Assembly: GCF_000179615.1 (NCBI RefSeq) | Contig: NZ_AEDD01000003.1 | Location: forward strand, 1 to 64,000 | DNA: 64,000 nt | Source: Paenibacillus curdlanolyticus YK9 | GTDB lineage: Bacteria; Bacillota; Bacilli; Paenibacillales; Paenibacillaceae | Direction of reading: 5' to 3' | Shown: piece after piece, positions 1-11,682 of the stretch | Layout of the letters: every line of letters starts with the position of its first letter | How positions within the stretch are numbered: the first letter of the stretch is position 1 | Program-made: the position numbers and the translations under genes | Notes under the pieces: generated by a model | What the model was told of the DNA's origin: nothing | Databases searched by the model: none | Seen by the model: the letters and a program-made list of their open reading frames with translations, nothing else

Positions 1-14
1 TACTATATCAAATG

Positions 15-659
15 GGAGGGCAGATTTCTATGCCCTATTCCGGCGCTTGGGCCCGCCGCGGGCGGATAGGGCAGATTTCGATGCCCTATTCCGGCGCTTG
101 GGCCCGTTGCGGGCGGATAGGGCACTTTTCTATGCCCTATTCCGGCGCTTGGGCCCGCCGCGGGCGGATAGGGCACTTTTCTATGCCCTATTCCGGCGCT
201 TGGGCCCGCCGCGGGCGGATAGGGCAGATTTCTATGCCCTATTCCGGCGCTTGGGCCCGCCGCGGGCGGATAGGGCAGATTTCTATGCCCTATTCCAGCG
301 CTTGGGCCCGTTGCGGGCGGATAGGGCATTTTTCTACGCCCTATTCCGGCGCTTGGGCCCGCCGCGGGCGGATAGGGCATTTTTCTATGCCCTATTCCGG
401 CGCTTGGGCCCGCCGCGGGCGGATAGGGCATTTTTCTATGCCCTATTCCGGCGCTTGGGCCCGCTGAGGGCGGATAGGGCAGATTTCGATGCCCTATTCC
501 AGCGCTTGGGCCCGCCGCGGGCGGATAGGGCAGATTTCTATGCCCTATTCCGGCGCTTGGGCCCGCTGAGGGCGGATAGGGCAGATTTCTATGCCCTATT
601 CCAGCGCTTGGCCTCGCCGCGGGCGGATAGGGCACGCTGCACCTTCTCCTGCCCTATCC
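15..659. repeat. 51-bp tandem palindromic repeat array 1 (12 full units plus a partial)
   Basis: Conserved TGCCCTATTC arms begin at 31, 82, 133, 184, 235, 286, 337, 388, 439, 490, 541 and 592, exactly 51 bp apart. Each unit holds an inverted repeat GGATAGGGCA/TGCCCTATTC around an 8-nt loop, plus a second GC-rich self-complementary part (GGGCCC, GCCCGCCGCGGGC). A last, looser hairpin has its 3' arm at 650-659, covering the thiO stop codon at 654-656. The array lies directly downstream of thiO, so it would be transcribed as the 3' end of the thiamine operon mRNA. Open frames through it (17-residue repeats on both strands) follow from the 51 = 3x17 period and are not taken as genes. The left end may extend outside the window. 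Confidence 0.95.
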
Positions 660-1787
660 CCTTACGGCAGATGCGCCAAACCGCTCCGGCCGAAACGCGT
701 CGATGGACACGCCCGTCCTCGCACCGTCCAGCAGATCGCCCACGATCTTCGCCGTCCCGGGGCTGAGCAATATGCCGTTCCGGTAATGGCCGGCCGCGAG
801 GATGATTTCCGGTTTGCCAGCCAGCACGCCAAGCAGCGGCTGCCCGTCTCGCGTCGCGGGCCTTAACCCCGCCCAACGGCGAACCGTTTCGCGGCCCGTC
901 AGGATCGGCAGCGTCCGATCCGTCGCGCGGATCAGCCGATCGATTCCTCGATCGGTGACCGTCGTATCGAAGCCCGCGACGTCTTCCGAAGCGCCGCAAA
1001 CGACGGTTCCGTCGCATTTGCCAACCCAATACGCCTGATTCGAAAACACCATATGGCGCACCTCGCCAGCAGCGGAATCGAACGCGCAGATTTGACCGCG
1101 AATCGGATGCACGTCCAGCTTCAAGCCCAATGCTTCTTCATAAGCGCCCGACCATGCGCCAGCGCATACGACGAGCCGATCTCCCTCGAACCGGTCACCA
1201 GCCGCTGTTACGAGGGCAACGCCTGCTGCCGAGCCATGCAAAACTTGCTCGATCGCTCCAGCATGCGCAACGAGCCGTACCCCAAGCCTTCTGCATGCTT
1301 CAAACAACGCAGCCACCAGCTTCGGAGCGAATACATGGCTCTCCGCCGGGCTATACAAGCCCGCTACAGCTCTGGCAGTCACATTCGGCTCCAACCTGCG
1401 CAGCGCCTCGCCCTCCACGATCTCGGCTTGGGCGCCAAAATGATTTTGCCAAATAAGCCGTGTCTGCATCGGGAGCAAATCCGCTTCATGGAATGCCACG
1501 TTCAGGCTGCCTGTGCGCAGCCACTCGACATGGTCGCCGGAGCCCTGCTCCACCGCTTCGACCCACTCCGCATATTGCCGCAGGCTGTATTCGCACAGAT
1601 GGAAGAAAGCATCCGGCTGCTCGGTATTTTCCGAATACGGAGCCAGCATGCCCGCCGCCGCGCCTGAAGCCTGCCCGCCGAATCCGCCGGGCTCGACAAC
1701 CGTCACGCGCTTGCCTCGCCGCGCTGCCTCGAAGGCGCAGGACAAGCCGATAATGCCGCCGCCGGCAATTAGGACATGCTCGGCCAT
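654..1787 (-). CDS. thiO: Glycine oxidase ThiO
   Basis: FAD-dependent glycine oxidase (377 aa) that would oxidise glycine to dehydroglycine, the C2-N donor for thiazole formation by ThiG. The N-terminus has a dinucleotide-binding GGGIIG (residues 9-14) followed by a basic stretch and an acidic strand end (VVEP), as in the DAO family. The C-terminal part [23 protein letters not shown] is typical of ThiO and related amine oxidases. It is the last gene of the leftward thi operon; its start overlaps the end of thiG by 19 bp, which implies translational coupling. Its last codon and TAG stop lie inside the first palindrome of the downstream 51-bp array. Cytoplasmic. Function assigned by family motifs and context; very likely. 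Confidence 0.95.
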   Translation of the reverse strand: MAEHVLIAGGGIIGLSCAFEAARRGKRVTVVEPGGFGGQASGAAAGMLAPYSENTEQPDAFFHLCEYSLRQYAEWVEAVEQGSGDHVEWLRTGSLNVAFHEADLLPMQTRLIWQNHFGAQAEIVEGEALRRLEPNVTARAVAGLYSPAESHVFAPKLVAALFEACRRLGVRLVAHAGAIEQVLHGSAAGVALVTAAGDRFEGDRLVVCAGAWSGAYEEALGLKLDVHPIRGQICAFDSAAGEVRHMVFSNQAYWVGKCDGTVVCGASEDVAGFDTTVTDRGIDRLIRATDRTLPILTGRETVRRWAGLRPATRDGQPLLGVLAGKPEIILAAGHYRNGILLSPGTAKIVGDLLDGARTGVSIDAFRPERFGASAVRG

Positions 1788-2599
1788 GCTTGCGCTCCTT
1801 CTCCAGCTTGCCGCTCAAACATGTTGCCCTCCAGGTCGCTGCTGGCGGACGCATACTTTTTACGCGGAATGCGTCCGGCCAAATACGACAGGCGTCCTCC
1901 TTCAATCGCCAGCCGCACCGCGCGCGCCATCGCGACCGGGTCCTTCGCCTTCGCGATTGGCGTATTCATCAGCACAGCGGAAGCGCCCAGCTCCATCGCC
2001 TGCGCCGCATCTGCCGCGGAGCCAAGGCCCGCGTCTACGATGATCGGCACCTTCGCTTCCTCAACGATCAGTCCCAGATGATACGGGTTCAGAATGCCCA
2101 GTCCCGTTCCAATCGGAGCGCCGCCCGGCATAACAGCCGCTGCGCCCGCTTCCTCCAACCGCTTGCACAGTATCGGGTCATCCGACGTATACGGCAGCAC
2201 GTGAAAGCCCTCCCGAACGAGCAGCTCCGTCGCCTTCAGCGTCTCGATCGGGTCGGGCAGCAGCGTCCGCGGATTCGCGCTTATCTCGACTTTGATCCAA
2301 TTGCCCAGTCCAGCTGCACGCGCTAAACGCGCAATACGGACTGCCTCATCGGCTTGGTTCGCTCCAGACGTGTTCGGCAAGTAGACGAGCTCCCGATCCG
2401 TCATATGCTGGAGAATCGAGTCGTCCTCCACCTCGTCCAGGTTGATCCGCCGCACGGCGAAGGTTACAACCTCCGCGCCTGAAGCCTCTAGCGCCTGTTG
2501 AAGCACGAACGGGCTTGGAAACCGCCCCGTTCCGAGCAGCAGCCGTGAGCCTAACGTCGTGCCTCCGATTACGAGCGGGTCTTGTTGTATGCCAGCCAT
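1769..2599 (-). CDS. thiG: Thiazole synthase ThiG
   Basis: ThiG (276 aa) is a TIM-barrel enzyme that joins deoxyxylulose 5-phosphate, dehydroglycine and sulfur from ThiS thiocarboxylate into the thiazole moiety. The family pattern is clear: [11 protein letters not shown] near residue 22, the Schiff-base lysine in NWIKVEI (Lys103), [11 protein letters not shown], and the phosphate-binding [12 protein letters not shown] and GASAVLMNT segments. The length is slightly above the usual 255-265 aa because of a C-terminal tail. The ATG sits 3 bp after the stop of the thiE/thiS frame, consistent with coupled translation, and the 3' end overlaps thiO. It acts in a complex with ThiS. Confidence 0.96.
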   Translation of the reverse strand: MAGIQQDPLVIGGTTLGSRLLLGTGRFPSPFVLQQALEASGAEVVTFAVRRINLDEVEDDSILQHMTDRELVYLPNTSGANQADEAVRIARLARAAGLGNWIKVEISANPRTLLPDPIETLKATELLVREGFHVLPYTSDDPILCKRLEEAGAAAVMPGGAPIGTGLGILNPYHLGLIVEEAKVPIIVDAGLGSAADAAQAMELGASAVLMNTPIAKAKDPVAMARAVRLAIEGGRLSYLAGRIPRKKYASASSDLEGNMFERQAGEGAQAWPSMS

Positions 2600-2602
2600 G
2601 CG

Positions 2603-2806
2603 TTAACCTCCCCCTACAAAATGAACAAGCTCAACCGCGGCGCCATCGCGAATTGGCGTCCGCTCCCAAGCAGCCCGTTCCACAATTTCGCCGTCCAGCT
2701 CGACGACCATGCGCCGATTTTCCAGCCCATGCTCCCTGACAAGCTCGAGCACCGAGCGAGCCGCCGTTCGCGTCGCTTTGCCATTTACGTTCACGCTCAC
2801 AATCAC
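2603..2806 (-). CDS. thiS: Sulfur carrier protein ThiS (C-terminal part of the thiE frame, possible internal GTG start)
   Basis: The last 67 codons of the thiE frame encode a complete ThiS: a ubiquitin-fold protein starting IVSVNVNGK and ending in the diglycine tail (HFVGGG), which ThiF adenylates and which becomes a thiocarboxylate. A GTG at 2804-2806 is preceded by a purine-rich GAGGGCAG, so ThiS could be made alone. No stop codon separates it from ThiE, so it may also be produced as a ThiE-ThiS fusion. A C-terminal position in a fusion would keep the essential GG end free. The ThiS identity is clear; the start is uncertain. Confidence 0.8.
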   Translation of the reverse strand: MIVSVNVNGKATRTAARSVLELVREHGLENRRMVVELDGEIVERAAWERTPIRDGAAVELVHFVGGG

Positions 2807-3495
2807 ACTGCCCTCTGCGGCGAAGAAAGCTCTCCCCGCGATACGCGCTGTGTCCGCTGCGGCTATCCATTCCTTGAACGAGCGACATACTGCCGCGGGG
2901 TCAGGCGCGCCGACCACGGCGGAAACCGCGCACACTCTCGTTGCGCCCGCAGCCAGAACGGTATCGACATTATCAAGCGTAATGCCCCCGATCGCGACGA
3001 AAGGAATCTTCACGGACGCAGCCGCTTCCGTAACGTAGTTCGTTGTGACCGCAGCTTTGCCGGGCTTCGTTCCCGTCGGATAAACAGGGCCAACGCCGAT
3101 ATAATCGGCGCCCCCCGCCTGCGCAGTTAAGGCGTGCAAAAGCTGGTGCGTCGAAATGCCGATGATCGCATCCTGCCCCAGCCGCTCCCGCGCCTCTGCA
3201 AGCGACCGATCATCCTGTCCCAAATGGACGCCGTCCGCCCCAACCTCCAGCGCAATATCGATGTAATCGTTAATAATAAGCGGCACGCCGTACCGCTTCG
3301 TCAGCTCCCGCAGGACGCGCGCCTGCTCTAGCAGCTCGCGCTGACTAGCGGTTTTATCGCGAAGCTGTATGATATCCGCGCCGCCGATCAGCGTCTGCTC
3401 CATGACATCAGCCAACGTCCGCCCGGGGTGATAGTTGGCGCCTGTAATGACATACAAGCGAATCCCCTCATGAAAACGCGATTGTCGTTCTGTCA

Positions 3496-3499
<4 letters not shown>
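2603..3499 (-). CDS. thiE: Thiamine-phosphate synthase ThiE, apparently fused to ThiS
   Basis: Residues 1 to about 231 of this 298-aa frame are ThiE, which couples HMP-pyrophosphate with thiazole phosphate to give thiamine phosphate. Visible motifs are QLRDK for the pyrophosphate site, IINDYIDIALEVGADGVHLGQDD, GVGPVYPTGTK and VAIGGIT. Residues 232-298 are a full ThiS. The frame opens at ATG 3497-3499, overlapping the thiF stop as ATGA, with AGGAGGGG about 10 nt upstream. The open frame continues upstream only as an antisense shadow of thiF. Either this is a true bifunctional protein, or thiS is also initiated internally; a sequencing error removing a thiE stop cannot be excluded. Usual ThiE proteins are 210-225 aa, so the ThiE part alone is full length. 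Confidence 0.88.
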
Positions 3500-6406
<2,907 letters not shown>

Positions 6407-6509
6407 TCAGCTTATAGAATCATCGAACTGTATCGCAAACAGAACAAGCTGGAGCACACCGCTCCCGCTATCCCCTTTACGTCCGTCTTCCTTCGTCGGT
6501 TCGGCTTAA

Positions 6510-6541
6510 ACAAATAAACCGCTCCCGGCGAAGGGAGCGGT
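6510..6541 (-). terminator. Intrinsic terminator in the thi leader
   Basis: A perfect 9-bp stem ACCGCTCCC/GGGAGCGGT (6518-6541) with a 6-nt loop is followed on the minus strand by TTTATTTGTTT. It lies about 150 nt downstream of the TPP aptamer and 150 nt before thiC, so it is a plausible expression platform for premature termination. Confidence 0.75.
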
Positions 6542-6693
6542 GAAAAGGCGCCGTCGATCGCAGAGACCGTCGAGCAGCAGCCATTCGTGCTCCTCGTCTG
6601 CGCATTGCCTGTCGCCATATGGAGCCTCGAAGCATCCATAATGACGGCCTCAGCATGCAGCAGCTGTCCCGCGTAACGTTCTGTACGCACAAT

Positions 6694-6781
6694 CCCACTT
6701 TCCTACGCTGGCATAACCCAGATCAGGTTCAAAGGGACCAAAGCTTGCGCTTTATCTCAGCCCATACAGGCGCCCCTAGTG
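6694..6781 (-). promoter_or_regulatory. TPP riboswitch (THI element)
   Basis: Read on the minus strand this contains the conserved aptamer pieces in order: AGGGG near the 5' end, GGGCTGAGA, then CCCTTTGAACCTGATC, GGGTTATGCCAGCGTAGGAA and the closing strand. The match to the TPP aptamer is unmistakable, and the downstream operon is thiamine synthesis. TPP binding should reduce thiC operon expression. It begins only about 10 nt after the predicted transcription start. Confidence 0.96.
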
Positions 6782-6786
6782 GATTT

Positions 6787-6825
6787 CCTGAACAAACTAT
6801 ACCGTTGTTCGTTCAGGCGTGTCAA
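6787..6825 (-). promoter_or_regulatory. Promoter of the thi operon
   Basis: Minus-strand -35 TTGACA (6825-6820), an 18-bp spacer and -10 TATAGT (6801-6796) lie just before the riboswitch. An imperfect inverted repeat, CCTGAAC (6787-6793) with GTTCAGG (6811-6817), brackets the -10 box and could be an operator or chance. Confidence 0.75.
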
Positions 6826-6847
6826 TCTTCTTTTTTCCAAAATGCAG

Positions 6848-8026
6848 CTACGGCTCGCTCGGTTGCCCCCCGATCATGAGGCCGGTCGCCCGTGCGTATC
6901 GATCCGCCGATGCTTGCCATGTAAAGTACGTTTCCGCTTTCTCGCGGCTTCGCCGCCCCATTCGCTGCCGCAGTTGATCGTCTGCGAGCAGCTGGTCTAA
7001 TTTCGCCAACAGCTCTTGCTGCAAACGAGCCGGATCAGCAAGAAAGCCGGTTTCGCCGTCCTGCACGACCTCGCCAATCCCGCCAATACGCGCTGCAACG
7101 ACCGGGACGCCCGAAGCCATCGCCTCTACGTTGACCAGCCCAAACGCCTCGCGCCTGATTGAAGGAACGACGACGACATCCGCCCCCAGCAGCCAATCCG
7201 GCACCTCATGGTACGGCACGTACGGCACGAATCGAATCCGATTGCCCATGGGCTTCGCCATCGCCTTCAATCGCTTCGAATAAGCCGTCATCCGATGCGA
7301 GCCATACCCGGCGCTGCCTACGATGACCAGCATCGCGCCCGGATGCCTCGCAGCAAGCTGCGGCATCAGCTTGATAAGATGATGCACGCCTTTGAGCGGG
7401 ATCAGCCTGCCAAGGAACAGCACGACCTTCCGCCCCGTCCAGCCTTTCCCTTGACGGAGCCGTTCCCGGCGGGCAGCTCCTTCTGGGGAATGCATGGATC
7501 GAAACCGCTCCGTGTCGACGCCCAGATGGACGACGGCAATTTTCGACGCAGCCTCCGGCGCCTTCGATGCTACGATATCGCGCAAATAATAGCTGTTTAC
7601 GATAATTTTCTCCGCGGTTCGCAGGCTCCGCCTCAATTGTTGAATGCCGATATAAGAAGGCTGAATATAGGTCGAGGAATGGAGATTGAGCCACAATCGG
7701 GCGTTCGGGTGCTTCCGCTTTAGCGCAAGCAGCATGCGCGGGCGATTTTCCACCTCGATCACGTCAGGCTGAAAACCCGTCAATGCGCGGCCCACCAGCC
7801 GTGTATACGTCGCTTTGCTTGCAGCCGGATAACGCTCGCACATGACGCCGTTCCAGCGCCCCTTGCGCGGGAGCCCCTTGGCGGTTCGGCCATAGATTCG
7901 CGTTTCCGCCGTTCCGGGCAGCCGAGGGACGATCTGCTCCACTACCCGCTCGACCGAGCTGCTTTGGGCTGAGGGCAGCGGGTACGCCCCCGGCGTTACG
8001 AATGCGATTTTGAGCGGACGGGACAT
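6848..8026 (-). CDS. Glycosyltransferase family 4 (GT-B fold)
   Basis: A 392-aa retaining glycosyltransferase with two Rossmann-like halves. The N-terminal acceptor half starts KIAFVTPGAYPLPS; the C-terminal donor-binding half has VVLFLGRLIPLKGVHHLI and the E(x7)E motif in EAFGLVNVEAMASGVPVVA. No signal peptide or membrane segment is seen, so it is cytoplasmic. Length and overall pattern resemble spore-coat or cell-surface GT4 enzymes such as CotSA of Bacillus, but sugar and acceptor cannot be read from the sequence. It lies upstream of and in the same direction as the thi operon, with its stop about 20 bp before the thi promoter, and is probably a separate transcription unit. Confidence 0.88.
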   Translation of the reverse strand: MSRPLKIAFVTPGAYPLPSAQSSSVERVVEQIVPRLPGTAETRIYGRTAKGLPRKGRWNGVMCERYPAASKATYTRLVGRALTGFQPDVIEVENRPRMLLALKRKHPNARLWLNLHSSTYIQPSYIGIQQLRRSLRTAEKIIVNSYYLRDIVASKAPEAASKIAVVHLGVDTERFRSMHSPEGAARRERLRQGKGWTGRKVVLFLGRLIPLKGVHHLIKLMPQLAARHPGAMLVIVGSAGYGSHRMTAYSKRLKAMAKPMGNRIRFVPYVPYHEVPDWLLGADVVVVPSIRREAFGLVNVEAMASGVPVVAARIGGIGEVVQDGETGFLADPARLQQELLAKLDQLLADDQLRQRMGRRSREKAETYFTWQASADRYARATGLMIGGQPSEP

Positions 8027-8113
8027 CAGCCCTAGCCTCCTCCTGCCGCGCCTGCCAGCACGGCTATGCTACACCAGCATACGCGGCAAGCAAGGCGTTG
8101 GCGACGCCGCCTG

Positions 8114-8422
8114 TCAGGATTCGGGCTTATTCGTATTGCGCGAAATAAACGCAGGCGTCCCGAGCCTAGCGATCCAATGGAGAGTCAAATACGCCGTGCA
8201 GATCAGCATAGCCGGGCTAAGCAGAATGCTGTGAATTTCAGTCATAAACACCGTGTCGTTGCGAATCGTTCGAAACGTCGCTGCGCCAAGAACGGAGGAC
8301 GCAACAACTAACGAAACCGCTGCAGCCCCATCCGCCAGCCGAGCCGCGAGACGGCTCATGCCATGAATCCATCCGATTAGTACAGCCCCCGCAATGGCAA
8401 GCAAGCCAATGACCCATTCCAT
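8114..8422 (-). CDS. Small membrane protein of unknown function
   Basis: A 102-aa protein with three hydrophobic stretches: residues 4-20, about 35-48 and about 64-85. It is probably an integral membrane protein ending in a short polar tail (ISRNTNKPES). AGGGAGCG lies about 10 nt before the ATG. I do not recognise the family. It is transcribed in the same direction as the glycosyltransferase, about 90 bp upstream of it, and the two could share a transcript. The adjacent gene to the right is divergent. Confidence 0.6.
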   Translation of the reverse strand: MEWVIGLLAIAGAVLIGWIHGMSRLAARLADGAAAVSLVVASSVLGAATFRTIRNDTVFMTEIHSILLSPAMLICTAYLTLHWIARLGTPAFISRNTNKPES

Positions 8423-8572
8423 ATCTTTTAACGCTCCCTATAAGCATGTCATTTTAATTAGTAGCATCTTCGATTGCAGGCCCGTTTATTACGGCTTCAT
8501 CGTCTTCGGTATATTTTTTTGGACAAAGCGAATATATAGCCAATAGGTATTTATTAAAGGAGGCTTTCGCCG

Positions 8573-9337
8573 ATGCCGAAGTCCCGTTATCGCCTGCTCA
8601 ACATCGCGATGCTAATCGTTATGCTCGTTGTAAACTTTCTTGCGGAACGGCTGCCAATCGGCGGCGTAACGACGGGCGAGGTTTCCGCGCAATACCCGAC
8701 GCTGGTTACGCCAGCAAACTATGCGTTTAGCATTTGGACGCTCATTTATGCGCTATTGATCGGGTTTGCGATTTATCAAACGACGCCGGTTGGCGCAGGC
8801 AAGCCGGCCATCCGAGCGATCGGCCCATGGTTCGCCGTTACCTGCGGATTGAACGCTGCCTGGCTGCTGCTCTGGCATCATTACAAAATCACCAGCAGCG
8901 CCTATGTAATGCTCGCTCTCCTGCTGTCGCTCGTTTACCTCTATGTGCGAACAAGACTCGCTGGAGGAGAGCCAACGTTCGGAGAGCGTCTCTTCGTCCA
9001 TCTTCCCTTCAGCCTTTATTTCGGATGGATCAGCGTGGCGTCGATGGTCAATTTTTCCGTCGTATTATCCATTCGCGTCAGCGGCTGGCACAGCTTGGAG
9101 GTAAGCCAGACAGCATGGGCTATCGGACTCCTTCTCTTCGCAGTTATCCTCGGCTATCTTGTCGGCTGGCTGTTCCGCGATCCGGTCTATCCGCTTGTCA
9201 TCGCATGGGGACTAACCGCCATCGCTATCAAGCAGCATGCCACCCATTCAGTCGCTATTGTGGCGATAATAGGCGCAATTGCGACGGCGCTGCTAGCATT
9301 CGGGATATTCGCTGGACGCGTTCGCAAACGTACCTAG
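8573..9337 (+). CDS. TspO/MBR-like (tryptophan-rich sensory) membrane protein
   Basis: A 254-aa polytopic membrane protein with about seven hydrophobic segments. The segment TPANYAFSIWTLIYALLIGFAIYQ resembles the first conserved loop-helix of TspO/MBR proteins, and further Trp-rich stretches (AAWLLLWHHY, FGWISVASMVNF) fit that superfamily. It is longer than classical TspO (about 160 aa) and matches the extended form common in Bacilli. AAGGAGG lies about 10 nt upstream of the ATG. Ligand and role are unknown; tetrapyrrole binding is known for the classical family only. No obvious operon partner. Confidence 0.65.
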   Translation: MPKSRYRLLNIAMLIVMLVVNFLAERLPIGGVTTGEVSAQYPTLVTPANYAFSIWTLIYALLIGFAIYQTTPVGAGKPAIRAIGPWFAVTCGLNAAWLLLWHHYKITSSAYVMLALLLSLVYLYVRTRLAGGEPTFGERLFVHLPFSLYFGWISVASMVNFSVVLSIRVSGWHSLEVSQTAWAIGLLLFAVILGYLVGWLFRDPVYPLVIAWGLTAIAIKQHATHSVAIVAIIGAIATALLAFGIFAGRVRKRT

Positions 9338-9429
9338 CAGGATTCATATTGATTTGTCGCCTCGGATGTGGCACACTAATTCGGAGATAATCGTAGCTTT
9401 TGCAGAAGAAAGGACGTGAAGGGACCGGC

Positions 9430-10218
9430 ATGTGGACTTGGTTGTTTCGCGCCATGACGGAATTAACATCCCGCAAATCTATTTCACGGCTGACCGGCGG
9501 CTTCGCACAATCCGCTGTAAGTCGCAAGCTTATCCCGCGCTTCGCCAAAATGTATAACATTAAGGTCGAAGAAGCCGAGAAGCCGTTACATCAATATGCA
9601 ACGTTGAATGAATTTTTCACCCGCCGCCTGAAGCCGGGCATGCGGGCAATCGATCAAGATCCGGCAGGACTCGCCAGCCCGGTCGACGCGCTTATTACCG
9701 GCTGCGGCCCGATTGAAGCAGGCACGATCCTGAACGTGAAGGGACAAGATTACACGATCGAAGAGCTGCTTAATCGTTCCCCGCGCACCGAGAACTACAA
9801 GCATGGCTACTATGCAGTCCTCTATTTGAGCCCGACCGACTACCATCGCATTCATGTTCCGGTCGATGGGATCGCAGAGGAACGCGAGCATATTCCCGGC
9901 AAAGTATATCCCGTTAATGAGTTCGGGCTTCGCCATATGCGCCGCGTGCTCAGCCGCAACGAGCGGTTAGTCACCTACATACGCCACAATGCGGGCGAAG
10001 TCGCGGTCGTCAAGGTCGGCGCCATGAACGTCAGCAGCATCCGTTATGTTGAGCCTCAGACACGAGAGATGGTCAAAGGCGCGGATCTTGCTTACTTCGA
10101 ATTCGGCTCAACGGTCGTCCTGCTTACCGAGGACGATACTTTCATCCCTCGCTCGGACTTAAAGGTCGGCTTGCGCGTGAAGATGGGCGAGAAGCTCGGC
10201 CAGCTGCGCTCTAACTAG
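9430..10218 (+). CDS. psd: Phosphatidylserine decarboxylase
   Basis: Pyruvoyl-dependent membrane enzyme (262 aa) that makes phosphatidylethanolamine. The autocleavage site is the FGST in YFEFGSTVVLL near the C-terminus; VDALITGCGPIE and LSPTDYHRIHVPVDG are family motifs, the latter with the conserved His residues. An in-frame TTG at 9400 exists, but ATG 9430 has GAAGGGA about 6 nt upstream and gives the usual N-terminus, so it is preferred. A strong terminator follows, so it appears monocistronic. Confidence 0.94.
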   Translation: MWTWLFRAMTELTSRKSISRLTGGFAQSAVSRKLIPRFAKMYNIKVEEAEKPLHQYATLNEFFTRRLKPGMRAIDQDPAGLASPVDALITGCGPIEAGTILNVKGQDYTIEELLNRSPRTENYKHGYYAVLYLSPTDYHRIHVPVDGIAEEREHIPGKVYPVNEFGLRHMRRVLSRNERLVTYIRHNAGEVAVVKVGAMNVSSIRYVEPQTREMVKGADLAYFEFGSTVVLLTEDDTFIPRSDLKVGLRVKMGEKLGQLRSN

Positions 10219-10256
10219 AGCCAAGCTAATTAACGAGCGTGCCGCACTGCTGTGAC

Positions 10257-10301
10257 AAAACCCTGATGGGCTCCGTACAACCGGAGCGCTATCGGGGTTT
10301 T
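10257..10301 (+). terminator. Terminator of psd
   Basis: Stem AAAACCCTGAT (10257-10267) pairs with ATCGGGGTTTT (10291-10301), with an inner stem CTCCG/CGGAG; the T-run closes it. Confidence 0.85.
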
Positions 10302-10340
10302 CGTTTACTTATGCAAGCTATGCTCGCTATCGCCCTAAAC

Positions 10341-10590
10341 CTAACTTGCTGCAACACGCCAGCCATCCAGCCGCCCCTCTCAACGTCGCCCCGTTGCAGT
10401 TCATGCAACGAAAAACCATCGTTTGCTCCCGCACACCCTCTCCCGTTGCATTCCGTACAATCGTACACGCTCATCAGCCGCTTTTGAGACCAATTTAGCA
10501 GTTGCAAGACAATTCCCGTTGCACAGTTTGCAACGCGAATTGCTGTCTGCCTCGCTCGTCATGCAGCCGTTGCACGTTCTGCAACGGGAC
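10341..10590. repeat. Palindromic repeat array 3 (TTGCA...TGCAA family, 51-bp spacing)
   Basis: Inverted repeats with the core GTTGCA/TGCAAC are centred at about 10350, 10401, 10452 and 10504, then in a shifted phase at 10526 and 10577; spacing is 51 bp (52 for the weak fourth) except across the one jump. The best copies are CGTTGCAGTTCATGCAACG (10392-10410) and the one at 10567-10587. The array fills the convergent space between psd and the AraC-type gene. Small open frames with 17-residue Cys-rich repeats cross it and are judged non-coding. Confidence 0.8.
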
Positions 10591-10708
10591 GAACTAAACA
10601 GCCGTGTTTGGCGTTTCATCGAATCATCGATCTAGGCATTTCACTCAGAGCCGCTGCTTTTTCGCGATAGGCCGCTCACACAGGGCCCCAGACTCCGCGC
10701 GCGCGCGC

Positions 10709-10743
10709 AAAAAAACAACCCGTCAGCGAATTTCTGACGGGTT
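10709..10743 (-). terminator. Terminator of the AraC-type regulator
   Basis: AACCCGTCAG (10717-10726) and CTGACGGGTT (10734-10743) form a perfect 10-bp stem, followed on the minus strand by a run of seven T after one G. The stem includes the stop codon of the gene. Confidence 0.88.
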
Positions 10744-11508
10744 GCGTCCGGTATATTGCTTAAATTGCCGGCTGAAGAAGAAGATATCCCGATAGCCCAG
10801 CGCGTCTGCGACCTCGGTGACATTCATCCCCGCATGCGCGAGCAGATGCTGCGCACGCTCGATTCGGGTACGGATCATATACGTTTGTACAGACTGCCCG
10901 ATGAACTCCTTGAACTTGATGGAAAAATACCGCGGCGACAGCTGCGCGCGCATCGCCAAATCCTCGACCCGATGCGGGACGCCGGGATGCTGCCGAATAT
11001 AGTTGGCGATTTCATGAATCGCTTCTGTTAGCTGATTGCTTGCCTTTTTCTCTAACGCTGGCTCCCGATCGGCGCGCAGCAGATGAATCATCATCTGGTT
11101 CAGCAGCAGCCTTGCCTCTTCCTCCGCCGCAAACGTCTTCACAAGGAACAGCCGCACGTATCGAGACAGCATGTACTCAAAATCAACCGTTTCATCCAGC
11201 ACCCGATACCGATTCGGCACGAATGCAGTCGACCCGTTCACATCGAAGTGAATGTACGTCAGCACGAGCGGCCTTTGCGGATTATGGGTCGCACTTGTAA
11301 AATCGCCCGGCCTGAATAAAAAACAGCTGCCCGGACCTACCTCGTAGGAGGCCCCGTTGAGCTCCAATTCACCTTCGCCACTCCACACATAGAATAGATC
11401 GTAATTCGCCATCGGTTTCTCCCGCTTTTGCCATTTCCAGCCTGGCTCGCAGACGATCTTGGCAAACGCGGACAGCAATACGAACGATGACGGTGCTACA
11501 TCCAGCAT
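10723..11508 (-). CDS. AraC-family transcriptional regulator
   Basis: A 261-aa regulator: an N-terminal cupin-type sensor region (FYVWSGEGELELNGASYEVGPGSCFLFRPGD) and a C-terminal double helix-turn-helix of about 100 residues (LAMRAQLSPRYFSIKFKEFIGQSVQTYMIRTRIERAQHLL...VTEVADALGYRDIFFFSRQFKQYTGRNPSEIR). The cupin implies a small-molecule ligand, often a sugar. ATG 11508 is chosen because GGAGGGG lies 5 nt upstream; the longer frame to 11547 has no SD. It is divergent from the aminotransferase at 11683, which it may regulate, but that is only inferred from position. Confidence 0.88.
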   Translation of the reverse strand: MLDVAPSSFVLLSAFAKIVCEPGWKWQKREKPMANYDLFYVWSGEGELELNGASYEVGPGSCFLFRPGDFTSATHNPQRPLVLTYIHFDVNGSTAFVPNRYRVLDETVDFEYMLSRYVRLFLVKTFAAEEEARLLLNQMMIHLLRADREPALEKKASNQLTEAIHEIANYIRQHPGVPHRVEDLAMRAQLSPRYFSIKFKEFIGQSVQTYMIRTRIERAQHLLAHAGMNVTEVADALGYRDIFFFSRQFKQYTGRNPSEIR

Positions 11509-11601
11509 ATCGCCCCTCCGCTTCCGTCTCTGCCCATTTGCAGTCATCTTACCGCAGACAAATTTTTTTTACAATGAGAATGGCTCTTGATCTTCAAAAA
11601 A

Positions 11602-11610
11602 TGTTATAAT
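11602..11610 (+). promoter_or_regulatory. Extended -10 promoter before the aminotransferase gene
   Basis: TGTTATAAT is an extended -10 element (TGnTATAAT). No good -35 box is seen at the proper distance, as is common for extended -10 promoters. The start codon follows about 70 nt downstream. Confidence 0.5.
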
Positions 11611-11682
11611 AGCACCCGAAAGCTTACATGAGAGCTCACATTGTGCGCATAGACGAATTATTCGGAAGGATGGAAAGAATCC

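Noticed and set aside
1-659. CRISPR array
   Set aside because: The sequence between palindromes is itself repeated, so there are no unique spacers, and no cas genes are seen.
3-766. Open frames of 151-239 codons on both strands with 17-residue repeats
   Set aside because: They exist only because the 51-bp period is a multiple of three; no SD, and several frames are open at once.
10289-10635. Small Cys-rich open frames across array 3
   Set aside because: They follow the 51-bp repeat on both strands, with no SD or conserved pattern.
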